Of a stretch of DNA of 64,000 nucleotides, positions 46,941 to 55,033 are shown in pieces (position 1 is the first letter of the stretch; the number at the start of each line of letters is the position of its first letter). The notes below the pieces were generated by a model. That model saw only the letters and a list, made by a program, of their open reading frames with translations, had not been told where the DNA came from and made no database searches. This DNA is from Chitinophaga pinensis. Lineage in GTDB: Bacteria; Bacteroidota; Bacteroidia; M30B66. Location: assembly GCA_945883545.1 (NCBI GenBank), contig CAMCXT010000014.1, forward strand, positions 1 through 64,000, in the 5' to 3' direction. The position numbers and the translations under genes are program-made.

Positions 46941-48209
46941 TTAGTGCATCATAGGATACAAAAGCAGATAGGTTCCTGCTCCTGCAAAATAACCTAACAA
47001 GGCTATTATACTCATCTTTTTTAAATACCAAATAAAATCGATCTTTTCAATGCCCATCACTGCTACTCCTGCAGCAGAACCAATAATCAAAACACTTCCT
47101 CCCGTTCCCGCGCAGTATGCAATAAATTCCCACAATTTAGAATCTGCTGGGAAAGCACTCAAATCGTACATGCCCATTGTTGCAGCAACTAAAGGCACGT
47201 TGTCTACGATGGCTGATAGCAATCCAATCAATACCACAATTAAATCTTGATTTCCTAAAGTTTGATCTAACCAGGCCGACAACTCTTCTAAAACATGCAA
47301 AGACTCAAGTCCTGCAACACCCAGAAGAATCCCAAGGAAAAACAAAATACTCGACATATCAATCTTCATCAGGGCATGCGAGGCACTATATTTTGCACGA
47401 TCGTCAGCATCTTTTTTTCGGTGAATAATATCCGCAGCTAGCCAAATCACACCAAGCATAAGTAAAATCCCAATGTAAGGAGGAAGATGAGTAATCTGTT
47501 TGAAAACAGGTACAAAAAGAAGCCCGCCAATGCCTAAACAAAAAATCACCAGATTCTCTTTAGAAATAGACTTTTTATCCATGGGTTTAAGTTCTCCCGA
47601 AAGCATTTTTCTCTCGAAAAAAGTAACATAAACCAATGGAACTGCTAAACAAACAACGCTAGGAATGATTAAGGAAGTAACAATATTTAATGTTGTTACC
47701 TGTCCACCAATCCAAAGCATCGTGGTAGTGACATCTCCAATTGGCGACCAAGCACCACCTGCATTTGCAGCAATCACAATCATTCCTGCATAAAACAACC
47801 GTTGCTCTTTTTCTTCAACAATCTTTCTCACCAACGAAACCATCACAATGGCAGTTGTCAGGTTATCTAGCACTGCTGATAAGAAAAAGGTGAGGATTGA
47901 AATTATCCACAAAAGCCTGATTTTACTGCGGGTTTTGATTCGATTGGTGATCAGATTAAATCCATCATGTGCATCAACTACCTCAACGATCGTCATGGCT
48001 CCCATCAAAAAGAAGAGTATGCCCGATATCCCTTCGATGTGATGGCCAAGCTCTGATTCAACAGCTGCTCCTGGCCAAAAAACCTTGTAAAGTGTCCAAA
48101 TCAGGATGCCCATCACCAATGCGGCTCCTGACTTATTAATTTTTAATGGATGCTCTAATGCAATGGCCAAATAGCCGACAACGAATATCAGTATGATAAG
48201 GTTCAACAT
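46941..48209 (-). CDS. nhaD: NhaD-type sodium/proton antiporter
   Basis: 422 residues, about 11-12 membrane segments. The ion-transporter-superfamily NhaD features are clear: EGISGILFFLMGAMTIVEVVDAHDGF, LSAVLDNLTTAIVMVSL, AANAGGAWSPIGDVTTTMLW and a late SAIVDNVPLVAATMGM, plus CAGTGGSVLIIGSAAGV. It exports Na+ (or Li+) in exchange for protons, a salt-adaptation trait. It starts 14 bases after the small lipoprotein gene, on the same strand, possibly in one unit with the aldehyde dehydrogenase. Confidence 0.93.
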   Translation of the reverse strand: MLNLIILIFVVGYLAIALEHPLKINKSGAALVMGILIWTLYKVFWPGAAVESELGHHIEGISGILFFLMGAMTIVEVVDAHDGFNLITNRIKTRSKIRLLWIISILTFFLSAVLDNLTTAIVMVSLVRKIVEEKEQRLFYAGMIVIAANAGGAWSPIGDVTTTMLWIGGQVTTLNIVTSLIIPSVVCLAVPLVYVTFFERKMLSGELKPMDKKSISKENLVIFCLGIGGLLFVPVFKQITHLPPYIGILLMLGVIWLAADIIHRKKDADDRAKYSASHALMKIDMSSILFFLGILLGVAGLESLHVLEELSAWLDQTLGNQDLIVVLIGLLSAIVDNVPLVAATMGMYDLSAFPADSKLWEFIAYCAGTGGSVLIIGSAAGVAVMGIEKIDFIWYLKKMSIIALLGYFAGAGTYLLLYPMMH

Positions 48210-48223
48210 AAGGGTTGGGTATT

Positions 48224-48781
48224 TTAATTTGCGAAAGGCTCAAACACCGAATTCACTTCAAATGAATTGGTAATCAGACCTTTGATTTTCTCTTCGCCAT
48301 GAATTGAAAAGCCACTGTCAGGCACATAACGCCAATGGGTAGTGGTTTCGGTGAATATTGAAACGTCTTTCTTTTTCGCCTCAAGCCACAGAATTTTACT
48401 AGCGCTATCGCGGGAAAAAGTGTAATTCACAATGTTAATGTGTTCACCAATTCGATCTAAAGAAGTAATTTCTTCCTTAGAGTTTTTGGTAATAGTAGGC
48501 TTGAGCTTCCCAGAATATACCGATTTATTCAAATCAATTTGCTTGAAGATCTCTAGCTCTGATTTCCAATCTACAAATTTAGCCCGAGCCTGACCAGTAT
48601 TTTCGCCAGCTTTGAGTTGCTTGATCGCTCCAGTTTTAGCTGAGGATAAACGCAAAATCTCAGATTCAAAAAATGCTGGATTATCGAAATAAGTGGACGG
48701 TAAATCCTGCACTTTTTCCTGCTGGCAGCTACTAAGAGCAACCAGCAAGAAAAAGCAGCTGTATAGGATTTTATTTTTCAA
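48224..48781 (-). CDS. Lipoprotein of unknown function
   Basis: 185 residues with a lipobox (LLVALSSC, Cys about residue 19) after a basic N-terminus. The rest is charged (IKQLKAGENTGQAR, KKKDVSIFTETTTHWRYVP) with no recognised motif. The start codon is TTG at 48781, directly after the TAA of the aldehyde dehydrogenase gene (TAATTG); no ATG gives a complete signal peptide. This arrangement suggests stop-restart translation. Confidence 0.7.
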   Translation of the reverse strand: MKNKILYSCFFLLVALSSCQQEKVQDLPSTYFDNPAFFESEILRLSSAKTGAIKQLKAGENTGQARAKFVDWKSELEIFKQIDLNKSVYSGKLKPTITKNSKEEITSLDRIGEHINIVNYTFSRDSASKILWLEAKKKDVSIFTETTTHWRYVPDSGFSIHGEEKIKGLITNSFEVNSVFEPFAN

Positions 48782-50335
48782 TTAGAAGTTGAATTGAATA
48801 CCCTGAGCAAGTGGCAGTTGTGATCCGTAGTTAATGGTATTGGTTTGGCGACGCATGTAAGCCTTCCAAGCATCAGATCCTGATTCGCGCCCTCCACCTG
48901 TTTCTTTTTCACCACCAAATGCACCGCCGATTTCAGCACCAGAGGTTCCAATGTTTACATTGGCAATTCCACAATCTGAACCTGCTGTAGAAAGGAACAA
49001 TTCCATTTCACGCATATTGGTTGTAAAGATTGAAGAAGAAAGCCCTTGAGGAACACCATTTTGCAATGCAATGGCTTCTTCAATTGTGCTGTACTTGATC
49101 AAATATAAAATTGGTGCGAATGTTTCTTCTTGAACAATGTGGAAATGGTTTTCTGCTTCGATGATACATGGTTTTACATAGCAGCCACTTTCGTAACCTT
49201 CGCCAGTAAGCAAGCCACCTTCAACAAGAACTTTTCCGCCTTCCTCTTTTGCTAAACGAATGGCATTGTTGTAATCTTCCACTGCTTTTGTATCGATCAA
49301 TGGACCAACGTGGTTCGCTTGGTCGAGTGGATTTCCAATTTGTAATTGGGCGTAGGCATTTTTCAATACATCACACACTTTCGTGTAGATGCTTTCATGA
49401 ATGATTAAACGGCGAGTTGATGTACAACGTTGTCCAGCAGTTCCAACAGCACCGAAAACAGATCCTACAAGAACCATTTTCAAATCTGCATCTGGAGTCA
49501 CAATGATGGCATTGTTTCCACCCAATTCGAGGATTGTTTTGCCAAATCTTTCTGCAACTGTTTTCGATACGTGGCGACCGATACGAGTTGATCCTGTAAA
49601 GGAAACCAATGGAACACGCTTGTCGTTGTTTAACAAATCGCCTGAAGCATTTCCAATTACAAGATTTGAAACCCCTTCAGGAACGTTGTTGTTTTTCAAT
49701 ACATCGCGGATGATGTTTTGACAAGCAATTGCGCAAAGTGGCGTTTTTGAGGATGGTTTCCATACGCAAACATCTCCGCAAACCCAAGCGATCATTGAGT
49801 TCCAAGACCATACTGCCACTGGGAAATTAAATGCAGAAATAATTCCTACAATTCCTAGTGGATGCCATTGCTCATACATACGATGATTCGGGCGCTCACT
49901 GTGCATGGTTAAACCATACAACTGACGAGAAAGACCAACTGCAAAATCACAGATGTCGATCATTTCTTGAACTTCACCCAATCCTTCTTGGAGGCTTTTT
50001 CCCATTTCGTATGAAACAAGTTTACCCAATGCGTCTTTCTTCTCACGAAGTGCATCGCCCATCTGACGCACAATTTCGCCGCGCTTTGGAGCTGGCATCA
50101 AACGCCAAACTTTAAATGCTTCTTCAGCCTGCTTCACGACCATTTCATAGTCGAATTCTCCTGCACATTTTACTTTGGCAATCAATTTCCCATCAACAGG
50201 AGAATATGATTCGATCCATTTTCCTGAACCTTCATACCATTGTGCACCTGTTGATACACCTGTGTTTTCTGGTTCAATGCCAAGTTGCTTAAGCACTGGG
50301 CTAATATCTGTTGCTGAAAGCGTTGCTGTTGTCAT
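48782..50335 (-). CDS. ALDH7 (antiquitin) family aldehyde dehydrogenase
   Basis: 517 residues, NAD(P)+-dependent. Motifs: [39 protein letters not shown], the catalytic Glu in LELGGNNA, the nucleophile Cys in [12 protein letters not shown], and EETFAPILY. Overall similarity is to ALDH7A1/antiquitin, which oxidises alpha-aminoadipate semialdehyde in lysine catabolism and guards against aldehydes; lysine use is an inference. It has a TACCTTTG promoter element and is followed without a gap by a lipoprotein gene and then nhaD. Confidence 0.92.
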   Translation of the reverse strand: MTTATLSATDISPVLKQLGIEPENTGVSTGAQWYEGSGKWIESYSPVDGKLIAKVKCAGEFDYEMVVKQAEEAFKVWRLMPAPKRGEIVRQMGDALREKKDALGKLVSYEMGKSLQEGLGEVQEMIDICDFAVGLSRQLYGLTMHSERPNHRMYEQWHPLGIVGIISAFNFPVAVWSWNSMIAWVCGDVCVWKPSSKTPLCAIACQNIIRDVLKNNNVPEGVSNLVIGNASGDLLNNDKRVPLVSFTGSTRIGRHVSKTVAERFGKTILELGGNNAIIVTPDADLKMVLVGSVFGAVGTAGQRCTSTRRLIIHESIYTKVCDVLKNAYAQLQIGNPLDQANHVGPLIDTKAVEDYNNAIRLAKEEGGKVLVEGGLLTGEGYESGCYVKPCIIEAENHFHIVQEETFAPILYLIKYSTIEEAIALQNGVPQGLSSSIFTTNMREMELFLSTAGSDCGIANVNIGTSGAEIGGAFGGEKETGGGRESGSDAWKAYMRRQTNTINYGSQLPLAQGIQFNF

Positions 50336-50358
50336 ATTAAATGCGATTTTGAGCGGCG

Positions 50359-50366
50359 CAAAGGTA
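50359..50366 (-). promoter_or_regulatory. -7 promoter element of the aldehyde dehydrogenase operon
   Basis: Minus-strand TACCTTTG followed by CGCCGC matches TAnnTTTG, 23 bases before the ATG at 50335. No well-spaced -33 box. Confidence 0.55.
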
Positions 50367-50457
50367 GTGAATTTAGGCGCTTGATAGGCATAAAAAAGCC
50401 ATCCGCATTAGATAAATGCAGCAACTTGAATACAAATCGGATGTTCTGATTTTGAAG

Positions 50458-50673
50458 TTAGGCTTTCTTTAAGAAGCAAGCTTTGAGGACCATCTGCTGT
50501 TTCTCTACTTTTCCTTCGATTTCTTCAGGATCGTCGGTAAGCTTAATGTTTTTGACAGTGGTTCCTCTTTTAATAATTCCAGAACTACCGCGCACTTTAA
50601 GGTCTTTAATTACTGTTACAGTGTCGCCCTCTTTCAGCAGAGTGCCATTACTGTCGCGAACTTCGATTTCCAT
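50458..50673 (-). CDS. PhnA C-terminal-domain protein (YjdM-like)
   Basis: 71 residues matching the C-terminal PhnA/YjdM beta domain: VRDSNGTLLKEGDTVTVIKDLKVRGSS near the start, KRGTTVKNIKLTDDP, IEGKVEKQQMVLKACFLKKA at the end. The N-terminal zinc ribbon of full PhnA is absent. Despite the name, PhnA-type proteins are not part of the C-P lyase, and their function is unknown. It is transcribed alone from a good promoter. Confidence 0.85.
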   Translation of the reverse strand: MEIEVRDSNGTLLKEGDTVTVIKDLKVRGSSGIIKRGTTVKNIKLTDDPEEIEGKVEKQQMVLKACFLKKA

Positions 50674-50693
50674 TGTGTAACGTTAACTCTGCA

Positions 50694-50722
50694 AAGTTAG
50701 AATTCTCCCACAAGCACAAATT
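50694..50722 (-). promoter_or_regulatory. Promoter of the PhnA-like gene
   Basis: Minus-strand TTTG (50719-50722), 17-base spacer and TAACTTTG (50694-50701) followed by CAG. Both boxes match the Bacteroidota consensus; the spacer is slightly short. Confidence 0.65.
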
Positions 50723-50917
50723 TTTCAAGTCTTGTTTAGAATGATTCAATTTGAAATTGCCTCATAAATAATGTGGAGTTAAATCATAGATGCACAACGA
50801 ATTGCCAATTTCATCTCTCTAGTGATAAGTTACCCTATTGGTTTTATCTAAAGCATCTATTTGATGATATTGCCCTAAAGCTTAGTTGTCAAAATTGACT
50901 TCACGAAGAAGTAAAGA

Positions 50918-51235
50918 TTAATTTTTAAAAATTCGACCGTGTATCATGGGATTCGACTTTGATTTACAAGTGTAGAAGTAAAATCCAGTTGCAAATTCAT
51001 CCATCCTAATTGTAGAAGTATTGTTTACAGTGAGATGTTTGATTAATTTATTTGAGAGATCATAAAAGCAAACTTCCATAGGCTCTTGATCAAATGCTGT
51101 GATCGTTAATTCAGATTGAATCGGATTAGGAAACAATTTAACCTGTTTGTTTGCTATAGCAGCATTTCCTGATGTTCCGCACTCAGTAAGCGAAACATCA
51201 TCTACATAAACATAACAATTATTGAACGGAGCGAT
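50918..51235 (-). pseudogene. 3' remnant of a T9SS-secreted protein gene
   Basis: An open frame of 105 codons with no plausible start of its own. It encodes the end of a jelly-roll-like domain (NNCYVYVDDVSLTECG), a linker and a complete T9SS sorting domain (LFPNPIQSE, GFYFYTC). It begins, in the same frame, immediately after the TAA stop of the cytochrome c gene (51236-51238). The first part of the original gene is gone, so the 51236 boundary looks like an insertion, deletion or recombination point. The 217 bases between this and the PhnA-like gene hold nothing I can identify apart from that gene's promoter. Confidence 0.75.
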
Positions 51236-51613
51236 TTAAGGCTTCGACTTTTCTTCGGGTTTCTCCATAAACTTCAGAAAAGTAAGTATGCGTGTAAGCT
51301 CGTCTTCGGTTATGGGACGGTCTCTAAAAACCGGAATATGTTCGGTACTTGTCCTCAATGAATAATTCTGGATTTGAGCATCGGTAAACGGAGTTATGGT
51401 GTTGCGTGCATCGTTTGGCCCGTGGCAGCCGGCACAGGCTCCGAGGTATAAGGTAAAGCCTTGTTTATAATAACGTTTCAGCTCCTTTTGCGACTTTCTG
51501 TCTAAAAAGCCTTTCGGATAGTCCATTCGAGGCATTTTCTGAGCAAAGGCAACAGCATTAACGCCTAAAAACACACTAAACAAAATGCTATTGACAAGTA
51601 TTCGACAAAACAT
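51236..51613 (-). CDS. Small periplasmic mono-haem cytochrome c
   Basis: 125 residues: a signal peptide (ending AVAFAQ), one haem site CAGCHG (about residue 60), and a C-terminal helix (ITEDELTRILTFLKFM). The second axial ligand is not obvious: no Met stands before the last helix; His in TEHIPVF is a candidate. It could pass electrons to the nearby di-haem peroxidase, though the genes are 3.4 kb apart and on opposite strands. It ends exactly where the T9SS remnant begins. Confidence 0.78.
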   Translation of the reverse strand: MFCRILVNSILFSVFLGVNAVAFAQKMPRMDYPKGFLDRKSQKELKRYYKQGFTLYLGACAGCHGPNDARNTITPFTDAQIQNYSLRTSTEHIPVFRDRPITEDELTRILTFLKFMEKPEEKSKP

Positions 51614-51630
51614 AGCAATTCAAAGATTAA

Positions 51631-51669
51631 AAAAATCGGAACAGATTAACAATAAATCTGTCCCGATTT
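51631..51669 (-). terminator. Rho-independent terminator of the T9SS PhoD gene
   Basis: A stem of about 14 bp with one mismatch (51634-51647 with 51655-51669) is followed on the minus strand by a T-run at 51629-51635. It separates the PhoD gene from the downstream cytochrome gene. Confidence 0.8.
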
Positions 51670-51691
51670 GGAAGAGGGTTAGGGTTCGGTT

Positions 51692-54600
51692 TTAGCGCGA
51701 AACAATGATGGGTTTCGAGAGTGTGGCTCCATTGGCCTGCAACATCACAGAGTAAAGTCCCGGAGGCAATGCGGTGATGTCAATACGGGTTGTTTGTGCC
51801 GCATCAAAAGAAACATATTGTTCAATAACACACTTGTTGAGCGCATCGAAAACCAATACATATCCTTCTTTTAAATCAGCGCAGCCGGGCATTGCCAGCG
51901 TAATGTAATCTGAGCTGGGATTAGGGAATATTTTTAATTCGCTGCGTCCTTTCACAAATACTTCTTGTGTGGCAATTGCAGCGCCATTTGAATCAACAAG
52001 ACGGTAGTAATTCCAGCCCGATCTGGGCTGTTCGTCGGTGAAGGATGCATCTGCGGAAAGATTATCAGAAATCTGCACATATTGTCCGTCTTTACCGGCA
52101 CGCTCCAATGTTAATTTATCGGAAACGCTCTCGGCTTTCCAGGTTAAACTAACCATCTTGCCTTCATCTAAACTGCGCAAGGTAAAACGATTCGCTAGTG
52201 GCATAAATGAACCGCCTGCCGGGGAGCATAAATTACGCGAAAAGCTGTAGGTAACAATTTGAGTTTCAGTGGTAGAATTTCCTGTGGTGCGGTACCCTCT
52301 AAAGGTAAAACTAATGGATGAGCCCCCATTGTCGGTTACCTCTACAATGCCGTATTGGCCATTCGAAGAACTGGGATTAGTAAATGCTCCCTGGCTGTAG
52401 GTTCCGCCTTTATTTGAGCCTGACTGGTTAAGGCCTGCTGCTGCAAATACTGGGTAGTCGTTCGGATTGTTGCTTCCTGTAGAGAAATCATGATTTACAC
52501 CGTTGTCGATGGCAATCATGTGAGCGTCGCCACTAAAAATCATCATATTTAGAATGTTATTGTCTCTGAAAAAATTCGACAATTCAGTGCGTTCAGCCGT
52601 AAAGCCTCCCCAGTTATCAGATTGTGTACCTCCCCAAGATGTGCCGGTAATCCAGGCAATCATCTGGCAATTATCGCGTGCCGCAAGGCATTCTTGTTTA
52701 AACCAGTTTTTCTGTGTGGTGCCAAACATGGTTCCGCTGGCACGCAAACTTCTTAAATCGGCCAAAATGAAACGAATACGCCCCACCACGAACGACTGAT
52801 AAATGGGCACATTGCCTGAGCCAGCAACCAGTGGATAGTGTGGAATATATTCCTGGTATGCCTGACGGGCATTTGCAGTTCCTGTAAGACTGCTACCAGA
52901 GTTGTTATTGCCGCAATAGTCATGATCGTCCCACGTGTATGCAAGTGCTGTTCTTTTAAGCAAACCAGAGGTTGGACCCGCCGAAAGGATGGTTTCGTAT
53001 GGATTACGGTGTGTGCTTATGTTGCTTGAATTGGGATCTGCATAATGAAAATCTCCAGTTTCAAGGAAAAACAACGGATTCTTATTTTGAATTGCGGTGA
53101 ATACCTGATGGCTGGCAGAACCTGAACAAGAACCATGTGCGAATGTAAACGAGAACGCTCCGGCAACAGGAGTTTTAAATTGTCCGATGTCATCTGCAGA
53201 ATTATCTACCACACCGTTTGATTCGATGGCATAGAAGTACGATGTATTGGGCTGAAGGCCTGTAACATTAAACTTGGTCATGAAATTACTGGCCGATGAC
53301 GAACTTACAAAAGGCGAGTAAATAGGGTTGCTTAGGTTCAATGAGGTGCTTACCACAGCCCTGCAGGTAGTGGATGCGGTGGTCATCTTTGCCGATATGG
53401 TGATGGAAGTAGGCTGAAGCGCACCACTTAAAAGGTAAATAACTTCATTCACAGTGGTATTGGCAATTGTGCTAAAGTTTGCAAGTGCTGAGTATACGCT
53501 TGTTGTTCCGCCGCAAACCGCCTGAACCTGATAGTTGTATGCAGTGCTGGGAGCAAGACCGCTTAGGGTATAATTGTTGGTTGTAAGGTTGGAAACCGTA
53601 GTGAATGTGGTTGCGGCAGATGTTTTCCATTGCAGATTGTAAGCAGTAGCACCCGAAACTGCTGTCCAGCTTAAAACTGCCGATGAGGAGGTGATGCTAC
53701 CCGCACTCAGGCCCGATGGTACGCCGCAAACTCCGGGAACGGGAGTTATAAATGCTGAAAGTGAAGAAAATGCGCTATTCGTGCTTCCACAAACCGCCTG
53801 CACCTTAAATTCATAGCTTGTTCCTTGTGTAAGGTCGCTAATGCCGGTAGATGTTCCGGTTAAACCGTTTATAGTATTAAAGGTAGTGCTCCCGACTGCT
53901 CTCCACTGTACATTGTATGCATTGGCGCCAACTAACGATTGCCAATTCAATGTTGCCGAGGTTGAGGTTAATCCGCTTACCGATAAACCTGCAGGAACTC
54001 CACAAACTCCGGGATTAACTACCGAAATGCTGATGTTGTCGAGACCAATACGCTGGTCGGGCGATGCGCTAGTTGAGTTGTCATCAACCCAACGAAGTCT
54101 AAGTTCTGAACCGTTAGCAATTGCAGAAGCCAAGGTAATTTGCTGAGAGAAAGTGCTGGTTCCGTTCGTATTTGGAACTGTGGTAGCGTTGGGATTTAGG
54201 GCAGTTAATGCAGTCCAAGTGCTGCCCCCGTTTACGCTCGCAAATAAAACATATCCCGGTAATGATTCACTTGATGAACTTGTAGCAAAGCGACGAATAT
54301 CGTAAGCAATCTGTACGGTATTAAATGAGGCGCCTGTATTGTTAAGTAACCTAAGCTGCAATATGTTGCCTGCACCGCTGGTGGGTGAAGTGCCCAAGGC
54401 TCGGTTACTTGTTGTTGACCCAGAGTAATTGTAAGCTCTTGTATTGCTGGTTCCTGAAAAAGAATTGCTCGCTACAATTAAACTGTTGTTGGTTGTGCCC
54501 GCCGAAGCTGCTGATATACTTCCGCTGGCAGGGATGGATGTTCCCCAAGTGGAATTGCTGCCACCCAACCTCCCAATATGACTCCAACCCGTGGGTATGG

Positions 54601-54736
54601 TCGAAGTGGTTCCCATACCGTCAAAATTCTGCTGGTAAGTACCCGTAAAACTAACTTGCGCTTGAACAGTTAAAATGCTTGCAAAGAATGCAAAGGATAA
54701 AACTAACCATGAATTGATGTAGGAGAACTTTCTCAT
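51692..54736 (-). CDS. T9SS-secreted PhoD-type alkaline phosphatase with fibronectin-III domains
   Basis: 1014 residues from the ATG at 54736 (signal peptide ending LTVQAQ). In order: a jelly-roll domain (to about residue 245), two fibronectin-III domains (CGVPAGLSVSGLTSTSATL and CGVPSGLSAGSITSSSAVL), a PhoD N-terminal beta domain, and the PhoD metallophosphatase with FAHGSCSG, ETGDFHYADP, WDDHDYCGNN and FSGDAHM as metal ligands. It ends in a T9SS sorting domain (IFPNPSSDY, GLYSVML). PhoD enzymes release phosphate from phosphodiesters and monoesters using Ca/Fe. It should act at the surface, the lead enzyme of the phosphatase block. Confidence 0.92.
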   Translation of the reverse strand: MRKFSYINSWLVLSFAFFASILTVQAQVSFTGTYQQNFDGMGTTSTIPTGWSHIGRLGGSNSTWGTSIPASGSISAASAGTTNNSLIVASNSFSGTSNTRAYNYSGSTTSNRALGTSPTSGAGNILQLRLLNNTGASFNTVQIAYDIRRFATSSSSESLPGYVLFASVNGGSTWTALTALNPNATTVPNTNGTSTFSQQITLASAIANGSELRLRWVDDNSTSASPDQRIGLDNISISVVNPGVCGVPAGLSVSGLTSTSATLNWQSLVGANAYNVQWRAVGSTTFNTINGLTGTSTGISDLTQGTSYEFKVQAVCGSTNSAFSSLSAFITPVPGVCGVPSGLSAGSITSSSAVLSWTAVSGATAYNLQWKTSAATTFTTVSNLTTNNYTLSGLAPSTAYNYQVQAVCGGTTSVYSALANFSTIANTTVNEVIYLLSGALQPTSITISAKMTTASTTCRAVVSTSLNLSNPIYSPFVSSSSASNFMTKFNVTGLQPNTSYFYAIESNGVVDNSADDIGQFKTPVAGAFSFTFAHGSCSGSASHQVFTAIQNKNPLFFLETGDFHYADPNSSNISTHRNPYETILSAGPTSGLLKRTALAYTWDDHDYCGNNNSGSSLTGTANARQAYQEYIPHYPLVAGSGNVPIYQSFVVGRIRFILADLRSLRASGTMFGTTQKNWFKQECLAARDNCQMIAWITGTSWGGTQSDNWGGFTAERTELSNFFRDNNILNMMIFSGDAHMIAIDNGVNHDFSTGSNNPNDYPVFAAAGLNQSGSNKGGTYSQGAFTNPSSSNGQYGIVEVTDNGGSSISFTFRGYRTTGNSTTETQIVTYSFSRNLCSPAGGSFMPLANRFTLRSLDEGKMVSLTWKAESVSDKLTLERAGKDGQYVQISDNLSADASFTDEQPRSGWNYYRLVDSNGAAIATQEVFVKGRSELKIFPNPSSDYITLAMPGCADLKEGYVLVFDALNKCVIEQYVSFDAAQTTRIDITALPPGLYSVMLQANGATLSKPIIVSR

Positions 54737-55033
54737 TTTTGGGGGATTTAAAGGGTGCAAAGCATCGAATGTGTGACTATAAAACTATTCTCCGTGTTTT
54801 GCCTGAGTGCATCAGATCAATTAATTGATTTTTAAATAATTATTAATAGGGGGTGGAACCTGAAGCTCTACCGAAACCTTTGAAGAAACAATAAGTACAG
54901 GGTTAATTTGTCATTTTATGTGGCTTAAAAAATTAATATTCAATGGGGGCAAAATTCACAGTGGCTTAAAAAATGAAATGCGCAGGCTTGCATAACTTTC
55001 GCACTAACGAAATACGTGTTGCCGAAATAAATT
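54737..55033. other. Divergent promoter region with a 14-base direct repeat
   Basis: Between the PhoD and peroxidase genes. GTGGCTTAAAAAAT occurs at 54920-54933 and again at 54961-54974, 41 bases apart (about four helical turns). No exact TAnnTTTG box; a TAACTTTC lies at 54993-55000. Confidence 0.6.

Noticed and set aside
50458-50673. PhnA-like gene as part of a phosphonate or phosphate system next to the phosphatase block
   Set aside because: PhnA/YjdM is not a C-P lyase component, the gene has its own promoter, and the T9SS remnant separates it from the block.
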